From the NCBI GenBank assembly GCA_016110215.1, contig JADWQD010000011.1, forward strand, positions 682,001-746,000: a stretch of DNA of 64,000 nucleotides, read 5' to 3'. Shown piece by piece: positions 51,901 through 61,500 of the stretch. Position 1 is the stretch's first letter; every line of letters begins with the position of its first letter. The notes under the pieces were generated by a model, which was given only the letters and a program-made list of their open reading frames with translations, ran no database searches and was not told the origin of the DNA. A program made the position numbers and the translations under genes. Source of the stretch: Capronia americana (lineage: Eukaryota > Ascomycota > Eurotiomycetes > Chaetothyriales > Herpotrichiellaceae).

Positions 51901-52393
51901 CGGCTTTCCGTTGCTGTACCACTTCCCACCAAATCGAAATTGCCTCTGGGGCCTCCCATAGCCTGGCCAGCATACATGCAAGCAAGTGAAGGCAGATTCC
52001 TTCTTTGCTCGATGTTGCAGCAGCCCATATGCTCGTGCCGTCAAACCCAGCATACTCGGTGAAGATACCAGGAGCGTGGCTACCCTTCGCCTTCCTGGGA
52101 TAAGCACTTGCAATCCTCGAGACACGATGTCCATACGCGCTAATCAGGGCGGGTACTTCAGGAAGGAAGTTGTGAAACAATCCTCCCAGTTTTCGGGCGA
52201 TGACATGTTCTTCGCCATCTTCGGCAGCCACCTTCCGTCTTCGTGAGAGAGCATCTCCCAGCCCAGAGTATTCCATCGGCGGAGTCGACTTCCATATCGT
52301 AAAGTCGAAAGTGAAATTATTGAGGGCGAAGGTCAAATCGGGAGCTGCGCTAACCAGCTGATTGAAGACCCTGTTCGACGGACCGGGTGGCAT
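48917..52393 (-). CDS. Large uncharacterised protein, 1158 aa
   Basis: A 3.5-kb intronless frame starts at ATG 52393 (MPPGPSNRVFNQLVSAAPDL). The frame stays open upstream, so an earlier exon cannot be excluded. I do not recognise a domain. The N-terminal part contains TFALNNFTFDFTIWKSTPP and ARKLGGLFHNFLPEVPALIS. Helical Leu/Trp-rich stretches follow (ICLHLLACMLARLWEAPEAI). A charged disordered middle (about 520-720) includes a basic ARKRRFDDNHGGGVAKRTK. The C-terminal third is ordered again (GMRPSEIGE-like region; FRQAVVSLHGNDGQWVADLD) with clustered cysteines near the end (FECTHSDERKAKPGC; KVCWACAIDQGW). No signal peptide or membrane segment is present. It looks like a fungal-specific accessory protein. 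Confidence 0.75.
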   Translation of the reverse strand: MPPGPSNRVFNQLVSAAPDLTFALNNFTFDFTIWKSTPPMEYSGLGDALSRRRKVAAEDGEEHVIARKLGGLFHNFLPEVPALISAYGHRVSRIASAYPRKAKGSHAPGIFTEYAGFDGTSIWAAATSSKEGICLHLLACMLARLWEAPEAISIWWEVVQQRKADLATLDPDDPLHLVQVGASRIELSRDDLAKWDASARAWLDIADQAMKKEQTRLLLLVDKTKLPIDVTPGVYHSVTNAWKRALTTVNKIIEGMSYAVEDGAAVLGLASWHLFPKMYVLRQESTRYIEQDDAVIPRAGVVTFGIEGSASGEGDRFHDGVRWSLPLAHLRYYGEPVLSKTNMGTNSLRLQRQEFNLVVLGSFLSRWGPQPLDIGVAASLISGMWEFLCTMSETHAKSRPLPNSDGVDEFLADLEMLRFPSCNSWFKLLADAAGDLLSSEGLEREAKECLVERGQRRHDLFLTHEPLSMGPFLGLGTLERLLGVLHEEGVIHVLRAYVKLSGLNHQDVVIRYIHRHHPFRGRVKGAVGPDSETAARKRRFDDNHGGGVAKRTKIVATPHKVDTFREGPVPLYDSTLTYPSLFPELETEAEGNLPPSEEERGESPALEITSFTDPLWRLEFTDEFCPINDESTATARPEIIDETQSKLLVSDNMAECYEFASALPAPTHPDDNFSSGHTRWLHSSLDQEARRAELLARGETVQYFDQEQIQRADQRSFLWQGRDGADDDSFAFLFGDPAIEAVFHRVGSSKMEEEALSPDVIREAFEAHAVHPRKFLHHLASLEHHREIRLGDKPSDLVNSLRGISAISALYKLMPHATMAANTFEESLDDAKWLIATKQQSKAKARNITFNITVMTPLLVGLWVPESRQSKEEVYINFRDNLLAHELDRPSAFACIARLENPACNMRPSEIGEVMALSVANSIYVAMPLLCDPFEEPTSSEIKHVVGNIGRPGLSFLVPPPNPKVKKQPNVELVRHRPFDGTLGVDKYSSTSMHLSFTRSAVPIALSQEGAQDVEAHFRQAVVSLHGNDGQWVADLDILDALNHVHFRRMKDPDRFECTHSDERKAKPGCMLKSIDNWDEYLDRPKVPGVVRTSGNWLARLAAATLNVQRGFPVLVLPRHDDSEKQQKVCWACAIDQGWKAKADPNSYNAAELPYFIA

Positions 52394-53958
52394 ATTGCAA
52401 GGCCCCAAATTTCGAGAGAACAGGAAAAGGCAGCCCAGACAGACCGAACAATGCAAAGTGCGGGTGGTTTCAGGCTTTAGGGGACACTGTCTTGGTAGTG
52501 TGGTCAAGACCACCACGTCGGCCTTGGCCGTCCGAGTCTGCCTTTCCAGCCGCCTGAGATCAAGAACGCCTTCTTAATCACGAGGCGGTCACAAGATTGG
52601 CGGGGTGAGACGTTCGGCTGAACCAGCCCCCAGCCACCTTCACCGTCAGGCTCGATGCAGAGGGGCTGTGCTGCCAGGCTGGCAGCCATTGACGCCGATA
52701 CTGCCTGAAAGGACTCTATGGGCTGTACCGCCCAACTGATCGATTCGGCATCCAATAGTGTAACGCAGACCTAGGACAGCCACGTTGACGACAGAGACAA
52801 GGACGATGGGGCCAGAATATAGGGCCGCGGATTTCCCGGCAACGACTCGACAGAGCCACGCGTGCTTGCCGTTCACCGTGTTCTGGCACTGTCTGGTGTT
52901 CGCGTCGTTGGACTCGGGAATTGTGACATGAGATCCAACGATCGAGCTGTTGCCTACATGGGTTGACAATCCGATCAGATCAGAGAGAGACAGAGAAGGA
53001 GGAAGTGTGAGGAATGGTGGTGGTATGAACCGTAAGTATTGTATTGAGTGCTAATTGAGAGTTATCTGAGGAGTGAGGGAGAGAAGAGAGAGACTATTCC
53101 CAAGTGGGACGCGCCTTCCTCCCATTCGTCATTGCCTTCCGTGACAGGAAGCGAACTCGAATGCGCCACGGAGCGAGTATACCGGAACGAACCAATATCG
53201 CCAAATCCTTCTCCGAGACCATTAGACTCTACAAGTACTCCAGACTCCGTACACGACATTGCTAAAGAAGTCGCTTGTACATGGTAGTACCACGCTCCCT
53301 CCAGCGCGGCGACAATAATGAATTACTGATTAGTCAGCCCACTGCGCTGATCGCTAGGGTCCTAGTACAGTATATCGGATATCAGATATAGGATATTCCA
53401 CCCAGCCTTACCTTGAGATGTTGATGAAGAAGCCTGGAATGGCAAGCAGGGGAGAGGAACCTTGTTGGCTTCGACTGAGAAGTTTGAGATGAGATGAGTT
53501 GAGTTGAGTTGATTGATTAGGTACATAGTTGGGGTTGGTTCGAGATGATGGATGGCATCAATGACATTTCCTGATTTGGGACAATGAGTAATAAAGTACG
53601 CTCGTTTTCGCGGAAACTGATATAGCACTCTTGAGTTCCGTCCTTCACCTTCAGTTCGGATGACAAAATCCCGTCCTTTCATTTCCAGTTCGGATAACAA
53701 CGCCTTCTCCTGCCCTGCCCTGGGTAGGTATCTTTGGTACCAATGACCATTTCCTGCGAGGGTATGCTGCGCTAGCTACCTCGCATCCCAATGACAATTT
53801 CGTATTGAAAACATTTCTACATATTACAAGACCCTCGAGATTCAACTCGCTCTTCCGTCGCTTTCGATGTTCCCTATTCCCTATCGCCTATTCCATATTT
53901 TGTCTTCCAACCTGATAACTGATGGGAAGGCGCCGACGCCGACGCCACCGCTCAGGCC
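52394..53958. other. Longest intergenic stretch in the window
   Basis: 1565 bp between the orphan gene start and the small membrane protein stop. It contains a GAGAT/GAGTT run at about 53487-53512 and a GATAT-rich AT patch at about 53371-53396. No open frame has domain support. Confidence 0.45.
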
Positions 53959-54510
53959 TCACCGCGAACAATAATCCTCATCCTCGGTCCTTACGGCGTC
54001 AAAGTCCAACATCAACTTCGTCTCATCCTCCCCGCCCTGCCCGCTCACGGTCCACACCACCCACGGCATGACCGCGTACGCCAGCAACGCAATCCCGGAG
54101 ACTGACCCGGCCAGCGCATCCCTCTGCATGACGTACAGCTTCAACGCATCCCATACCCAGTTGTCATACAGCAGGGCCATGACGCCCACTTCGACGGCCA
54201 CCAACCACAGCAGGCCGAGCATTCCGATCGTGAGGGGCATGATGGACGCGGGCCACCGCCACCGCCACCATTGCCGCTGTTGTTGCTTCTTGGACGGTTT
54301 GGTCTCGCCACCGCTGAGTTCGAGGTTCCACACCGCGATCTGCGCGGCTTGCCAGATGATGAACACCATGAGTGGCATTTCGAGCAGTTCGGCGTACCGT
54401 GCCCCGAGTAATGGTTGGAGATAGGGAAGGCGGATCGAGTCGAGGATCAGGCCGGCCAGGAAGACCAGGGTAAAGTAGAGGATTGAGAGGGGGAGGAGTT
54501 GTTTTAGCAT
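53959..54510 (-). CDS. Small four-helix membrane protein, function unknown
   Basis: A single exon encodes 183 aa (MLKQLLPLSILYFTLVFLAG). Four hydrophobic segments are visible: about 5-25, 42-60, 88-113 and 133-152. Between the first two is PYLQPLLGARYAELLEMPLM, which resembles a motif I associate with uncharacterised bacterial membrane proteins (Arg/Glu-Leu-Pro between helices). A basic Gln/Trp-rich loop (KKQQQRQWWRWRW) separates helices 2 and 3, and the tail is acidic (TEDEDYCSR). No known transporter motif is present. Location in an internal membrane is likely but unproven. It lies 0.85 kb downstream of the DUF7580-PNP gene on the same strand. Confidence 0.65.
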   Translation of the reverse strand: MLKQLLPLSILYFTLVFLAGLILDSIRLPYLQPLLGARYAELLEMPLMVFIIWQAAQIAVWNLELSGGETKPSKKQQQRQWWRWRWPASIMPLTIGMLGLLWLVAVEVGVMALLYDNWVWDALKLYVMQRDALAGSVSGIALLAYAVMPWVVWTVSGQGGEDETKLMLDFDAVRTEDEDYCSR

Positions 54511-55363
54511 TGTGGAGATTGATGTTTGGGAGTTGATATTGGTGAATTTGGTGAGAGTATTGATTGTGATGGTTGTGTTGTCTGTCTTTGGAAGTGGAAA
54601 GGTGTTTGTTTGATTCGTAAAGTCAAGTCGTGTGAATTCAATTCAATTCAATTCTCTTCGAGTCGGTTAATTGATTCTTTGCGTTTGCGTTTGCGTTTGC
54701 GTTTGCGTTTGCATTTACATTCGTTGTTCACGAGACGCGAGCAAGAGGGGGAGGGAGGCGGTGGGCTATTGAAATAGCACACCCGGTTCCGAGGCACGGG
54801 CGTTTTGCGCATATTTCACATCACGCATCGTAATCACGAGTTCTATTTTTCCTGGCGAGGTCAATGATCATGAGAAGGTTCGAGTTGGGAGGTCTTCAGT
54901 GGTTGGGAGGTTTAGCTGCGGCGCGTGCGGCGAATGCGAGGGAACTAGCTGGTAGAAAGTCTGGCACGTGTTTATCACGCCACGTTTGGGACGAGGAGCG
55001 AGGGTGTTGTGTGAACTCGTCAGCTTGCTACTTAGTGGCTACTCACCTTTCATTGAAAAAAGAGTCAATGTCTGCTGTAACGGCATTGGGCTGAGTTAAC
55101 TTAGAATGGCTGTGCGTGTGGCGGTCGTTATGGCATGCGTAGATGTAGAAATCGTGGATGAGGTCGATGTGAGGATAAGGAGAATGGGGAGTACAGAGTA
55201 CGTCATACGGATGATATACCGAGTGCTTGTGGGTATCGGGCCGGGTCGGGCTTCGTCCAGCCTTGCCAAGAACGCGGAACCTCTTGGTGCAGCCTTGTCG
55301 CATCACGCGTCACACCACAATTGAGGCACTTCAGCCACCAGTCCTGGGCAACCTCGGCGACAC
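54511..55363. other. Intergenic with TTCAA and GCGTTT repeats
   Basis: 853 bp between two minus-strand genes. A TTCAA array (about 54634-54653) and five perfect GCGTTT units (54681-54710) lie in the leader/promoter of the small membrane protein. No gene is seen. Confidence 0.55.
54681..54710. repeat. (GCGTTT)5 hexanucleotide microsatellite
   Basis: Five perfect copies followed by a degenerate GCATTT unit, about 170 bp upstream of the small membrane protein start. Confidence 0.9.
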
Positions 55364-58314
55364 TCAAGATGCGCCCTCAGGCCTCCATTCCTGGAGGAAT
55401 GCTTTCGTCGCGGCTGCAGCTGTGACCGCGGCGTAACTCTGCCATTCTTTATTCTTGTGGCTGTCGGCATAATCGCAGACCGCCTTGATGACCAGGCTGG
55501 GGAAGAAGTCCCATATGCCGGCACCCTCCATCTCGAAGCCGATGATATCGTACTTCCGGGCGACTTCATCGCGGTGCGTGCCGGACTTCATCACGGTGTC
55601 GCCGGATCCCATATTGCCAATGTGGATTGATGGATAGTAACTGGATTGCAATCCCAGTTGGCCTGGAGGCACGGCGCCATTTTTGAGTCTCACGCGTCGT
55701 AACACGCCGCTGGCTTCGCAGCCGAGTTCTTCGCAACTGCTCTCCAAAGCGTGGACGCAAATGCGGGGGGCCCCTTCTGACAGGCAGGTGTGACATGCTC
55801 CGTCGGTATGATGGCGGTGCAGCGACGTTGACTCGAACAATTTGTCCTTCTGGGCGCCAGGATAGACAGATCTCCGGAGTATAAGCTGCGAATCTCTCAC
55901 AAACTGGGCGGTGGTGATCTCAAATTCGTGGCGATGGTGGCTTGTTTCCAGTTTTGCCAGAATCGAACGGATCTCCGCTGATGGCTTCCCAGATCCGCCT
56001 TCGAGGCTGTCCTTTGCTTCAAACGCCCCGGGATATTGCCTCCCGAAGTCGTACTGTATGAGCGACCGGCTGATGACCACGTCTCCCAAGAAGATCTCTT
56101 GCTTGTTGCGCTGTCTGTACGGCACTCCGCCACATATTCCGACCACCAACGCGAGCTGGATATTCTCAAAACTCGAACGCAGTCCCTGGGCCACATTCGC
56201 GGCACTCACCTTTCCCATGCTCGACATGTGGACTACGACCACATTGTGCTGCCCGATACGACCGGTGGTGTATGCATTAAGATCTCTAGCAGCCTTTCCG
56301 TACGTCCTATCGGGTTTGTCCCAATGCACGTCGAACAATGAGATGACGGCGTCTGCCTCTGCAGGAAGAGCGCAGATGATTGCGATCTCAAAGCCGAAGC
56401 GGTCGCGAGGACGTAGTTGAGTGGCCGGCGTTGAGTTGGAAAGGTTTTCGAATGACGCTCCTGGTTGAGCATGCCCTCCTCGGGCAGTGCCAATTGCTCT
56501 TTGGGCCGTCTGACCGGCGCCGTGTCCTTGGTTGTCGCCACGCTTTGCCAGAGATGCAACGAAGGCTGAGACCGAGCATGTCGACGATGTTTTCATTGGC
56601 CCGACTGTCCAGATATCGTGCACCCATCCCGTTCCGGAGAGTAGGTCCTCCAAGGGAGTAACCACATCATCGAAGATCATCTGGCGTCTACCTTCGACAT
56701 CGGCCAACATATCGCTGCCAACAACCGGATTTGCGCGGAGAAAGAATTGGTTATTCACACAGCTGCGGACGGCGTCCCAGTAACTTCTGTAGTCAAAGTC
56801 TTCCCACGGACTCGGTTCGACCAAGAACTCTTTTGCCGACAACCAGGCGGAGTTGACATTCTTCTGATAATCGGGAAAGAGATCGCTTGCCCGTTTCCCG
56901 GTGCCAATTTCAATCAACATCAAGCCTAGCGACAGGACTCTTGGATATCGGTGGACCTTCCCAACCTCCGTGCTCGTATCGTCCATAAGGGTCTGGCTTT
57001 CTCTCCACTGCACGGCCAAATATGGCCTGTTGACTGAGACGACGGGCTGCCCGTCAATGTCACCCGGGGGTTCTTGCAGAAAGTGTATGTCGTCGGCATT
57101 CCAAGGTCTGGACATCCAATCGGAATTGTAGAATTCCCAAACTGATCTGGCGACAATGTACGCGAGAATCACCTTCATTTTGTTCGACAGATGCCCAAAC
57201 TGTAAAGCTGCTGAGAGTGACAGTGACGGAGAGGCCATCACATGTGTTTCCAGGGGCAGACAGTCCAGAAGCAGCTGTATTCGATCCTGATGTATTCGCA
57301 GGCATATCTGAGACCCCGACGCAGATTTGATATGCTCGCACAACTGAACGTCGTTTGTGGCTAAAGGTTGCTGCTCAACGAGATCCAAACCTTGCTCTGA
57401 AGACGAAAAGCGGGCTCGCTTCTTCCCTGGTCTCTCGCTAGCAACAGGTTCAGAGGCCGCCCAATTTCAACGGTTTGGTCGGCTGGACTTACCTCGAGAC
57501 TTGAAATTGCATGTGCTGCCACTCGATGTCCTGCAAGAACGACGGAAACGCTGGGCGCGACGAAAATGCCATGTCAAAGCAAACAAAGCTCCCCTTGACA
57601 TCACGGCATGGCCTCAAACGCAATCGCGAGAGATGCTGCTTCCTCTGCACGGAGGCTGCCACGTGGAGGCTCTCATCTTCAGTACATCGACAACTGGAAT
57701 ATTTGCAAAGCGTGTGATAAAGTTGCTTGCTGACGTGCTTCGGATATTCGTCTTTAGTAGTTGCCTTGGCCTTGTTCACGGAGCCCGTATGTCTGGCATC
57801 TGCGACCGGGGCCTGGTGTAGCTGCGTAGTGCCTGCCTCGGATCGGCGACTCGCGAAGCCTCTAACCAGGGCAATGAGCTTGGGGAGTCGGCCCTCAGAA
57901 GCATATGCAAGTAAGGCCGCTTCCGTTTCGATCGCGCTCTTTCTGTGCTTGTGCGGCCGAGACGTCGAGACGAGATTGAACAACGGCGCGAAGTCTTCGC
58001 GGGGCGTTTTTAGGTTCCACTGCGAACTCAATATCAGCTTCGAAATCTTTGTTTCACACTCGGCCAGGTCCACAAACGGTGCAGGCGCGCGCAAGCTCCT
58101 TGAGAAGCTTCCTGATTCTTCTTTCGAACTGCTCTTCCAATGAAGGGCTATCGAGCTTCGCCAGGATTTCCGAAAGCGCGGCCAATTCGCCGCCGAGAGT
58201 TCCAAGATTGCGATCCAGCCGCCTGATTCCCAACAACGTGGCGACGTCGGCAACGGCGAGCAAAACATCCGGGCTGACTTCCAGTAAATCTGCATCCGTT
58301 GCATCCTCAAACAT
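55364..58314 (-). CDS. DUF7580 - nucleoside phosphorylase (PNP/MTAN-like) fusion, NLR-type effector protein
   Basis: The model is complement(join(55364..57437,57493..58019,58078..58314)), 945 aa. The 55-nt intron (GTAAGT...CTAG) is clear; the 58-nt one (GTTTGT, branch GCTGAT, acceptor GCAG) is less certain. Residues 1-80 are helical (VLLAVADVATLLGIRRLDRN). A DUF7580 domain follows (about 200-525) with KQLYHTLCKYSSCRC, LATNDVQLCEHIKSASGSQI, RYPRVLSLGLMLIEIGTGK and YWDAVRSCV. The PNP domain (about 604-936) has EIAIICALPAEADAVISLFD, VVGICGGVP, GSGDTVMKSGTHRDEVA, the ribose-site FEMEGAGIWD and catalytic-Asp segment CDYADSHKNKEWQ, so it appears active. There is no NB-ARC or repeat domain. Relatives cleave nucleosides or ATP as fungal/bacterial immune effectors. 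An alternative upstream N-terminal frame (ATG 58486) exists. Confidence 0.78.
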
Positions 58315-58551
58315 GACGGAGGCAGGCTTTGATCCGGGCCTCGTCCCAGATATTCAATTTCGCAAGGATGAATGATGAGGAGACGGGGATCGCCAGGCGC
58401 CATGTTTCCTCGAGACGAAGTCGCCGGCACTGGAACATGCCCCGCGCCAAGGATTCAGCCTCATCGTGCGAGCGCCTCTCTTCCATTGTCCATCGCTTGC
58501 TCCCTTGTGTTCGACCCAGTAGAGGCCAGAGATTGCTAGGCTCGTGCCTCG
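58315..58551. promoter_or_regulatory. Short bidirectional promoter of the PNP / pseudophosphatase pair
   Basis: Only 237 bp separate the chosen start codons of the two divergent multidomain genes, so a shared promoter is expected. A minus-strand open frame (ATG 58486, readable to 58307) overlaps this interval and might instead be N-terminal coding sequence of the PNP gene. Confidence 0.5.
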
Positions 58552-61500
58552 ATGGCCGAAAATGGGCTTGACGGACATGTTGCAGCATCCAACATCTCCT
58601 CGGCAACCCAGCGATGCCACCACCTGTTCACGCGGTGCCTGGATATCCCGCTCCTCATGGAGCGCGAATGGGCGGAGAATAGGCTCGCCGACTTCAATCT
58701 CTGGGCATCAGGGATTGGCGCTGCAGCGGCGGAAACGGACAAAATATCTCTGGGTGCCCGGCTCAGCGGGAAGCCTACGCTGCTTACTGTCTTCACCCGT
58801 CTTCTGGATATGCTGATAGGCTTTCTTCAAAATTGTCTGACATTAGCTGAGCACCAGAGCGCCGAGGAGGCCCAGCGACACCTACAGTGGCTGGCACGCA
58901 GCCGTCACCATGTCGAGTCGGACTCGAAAGAAAGGGGCAGATCCCCGAATACGCGACCCGTTCCGCATCATCGATCTTCAAGATCAATCTCGCCATGGTC
59001 TGACCAGTCCAGCTTGGATTCAGCATTGGACGACCTTGGAGGCGATGAAAACGGTGGACTCGCCGAAGCAATGATTAGTATTGACACCACCCTGGAGCAG
59101 TTGAACAACATCAGCTTCGCCGTCCGCCGGGCAGGAAGTCAGCTCCGCCTACAGAAAGCCGATTCACGCTTTATAAGATCCGATCACGCCAGCCTGGAAA
59201 AATTCCTTACCTTCTCGGTGCTTGCAACTTGCAAAAGGACGAGTCCTATGGAAACCATGACGGACAATCGAGGGCCCCTGGACTCTGTACAACTCCGCCT
59301 GATCGAGGCGAATCTCCTCAGGCGGAACCGTTTCTTATACGCTCAGAGGCATTCGCAAAGGCTGCTTAGAAGTCAAGAAACTCCTCAACCTGAGCCTGTT
59401 CCAGATGCGCGTGAAGGCCCACCGCAATATGAGGACGCACAGCCAGGATCGCCCCCTCGTCGGCATGACCCTGTTTTAGGGACAGAGCCACTCTCTGGGG
59501 CGGCCCCAGAGCCCCTCGCGGACAACACAACTGCAACTCGGCTGGAATCAGCAACCGAAATTCTCAATGAGAAGGCTCAAGGCCGCGACTCGCAGATAAC
59601 GTCAACCGCTTTGCGGGTGCGTTACCCCAATCCGCCTAAGTTGCGTGCTGGTGCCAAGTTTTTCAGATGCCCGTGTTGTTGCCAGACGTTGGATCTTGGA
59701 ATCTCACTCGGCGGCCGCTGGAGGTAAAGTGCTCGGATTCACATGTCAGGCGTATGGCTCTGTGCTAATGGTGGGTAGGAGACATCTCGCGGAAGATATA
59801 TGCCCATACACATGCATTCTCAGAGATTGCCCCAAACCGGAGGCCACCTTTGTCACACGCCGAGCTTGGATGAGCCACATGACAGGGGAACAACATTCCA
59901 CAGACCAATTTTGGGGTTGCTTGATATGCGCTGATGGTGTGAGACATGAGGATAAGTCATGCCTGTCAGACCACATTCAGGAGAAACACGCGGAGCACGT
60001 CTCTGTCGATCAGATTCCGACATTGCTGGATGCGTCCCTACAGACAGTGTCAACGGTCGACTTGTGCTGCCCACTGTGTCCAGGCGTTGAGGCAGCAGAA
60101 ACTCGCTCCTCTCTTGATCACATTGCCGAACATATCCATTCCTTTTCTCTCCTGTCCCTTCCCTGGGCTCCCGACGCCCCTGTCGTGGCTTCCCATGCGG
60201 TGACAGAAGCGAGCAGTAAGGTGGTCCCTTGGCTAGGTTTGAAGAACCACCCGCTGGCATGCCCGGACTCGACAGACACCACAGTGGCACAGAACAGCAC
60301 TACCGACGAGGCTAGTCTCTACTTTCAGACCGAGGATTACTTCGCCGAGAATGATAGCATGCGTTCAGGTTCGAGTAGTGCTTCGACTGATACAGACCGG
60401 GATCTAGAAGGTTTCGACGTCACGGGCCCGCTGGTGTTTTCCGAGAAGGACTCAGACAGGAACGTCGATCTTCCCATCCACTCTCCTATATCGGCAAGGC
60501 TCTTCATTGGGTACGTAACTGAAATTCTTCCAGTGCGATTTCAACCAAAGATTAACGAGTTGCGCTATAGAGGTCTTTCCTGGCACACCACCAACGAAAC
60601 ACTGCACGAAAAGTTTGAAGAGTTTGGCAAGGTGGAAGAAGCTGTAATATTATGGCCGTGGCTTTCTTATGCGACGACTAATGTCTTTTAGAATGTCGTC
60701 AGAGTTCGCGATACGAATGGGCACCGAGCGTTTGGTTTCGTGCGCTTCACAACCAAAGTAGAAGCCTTCAGCGCACGTTTGCAGATGCAAAATACAGAGT
60801 GACGCAAACGCGCAGTTCTCAGATGTGTCGACGCTAATGTCTACGCAGATTCGATGGCGGCCTGATTCAAGTAGACTATATCCAGGACTACAACCGGAAA
60901 GGCACCAGTCAAGGTCGTGCCTATCGGCCACCCAAAGAGGCAGCTCCGTCATTCCTGCAGAGATTGTATCTCAACCGAGAAAGCGAAAGCGGCAGGAAAT
61001 CGCCTCCGACATTTCCTCCCCGCCCGGACGAGCCCCCAGTCCCATCAAGGCGGCATAACCCGGATTCCTCGAATGATGCTACAATTGAGGAGACAGCTTC
61101 AATGCCTCTATCGGCGACTTCGGATGTGTCTCAGTCGCAAATTCGCAGTCCCGAACCCGGAGACTACGAATCCAAAAAGTTTCCAGAGCCTCTGACGATT
61201 CAGGTGCCGAAATGGCTGAACAAAAGCCCAACAGGTAGGCTGGTACTATGTAAATCAGCGTAGACTAATCGCAGCCACCAGAAATATCATCCACATTTGA
61301 AGACCTCCAACGGAGAGAGCGAATCCGTCTACAACAGGGGCACCGGAACCCCGACACGTCTCCCTATCGCGTTGATCTGTCGTCTGAAGCGGTCAAGCAG
61401 AGCCGTGATTCTGACGTGCAACCATGGGACGCTTCAAGGATCAGGCTTAAGAAGCCCATCGACGGTTCGGATTACATCAATGCATCACCTATCACACTCA

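Noticed and set aside
52646..52969. Minus-strand frame of about 107 codons in the longest spacer
   Set aside because: No recognisable motif and no support from neighbouring exons.
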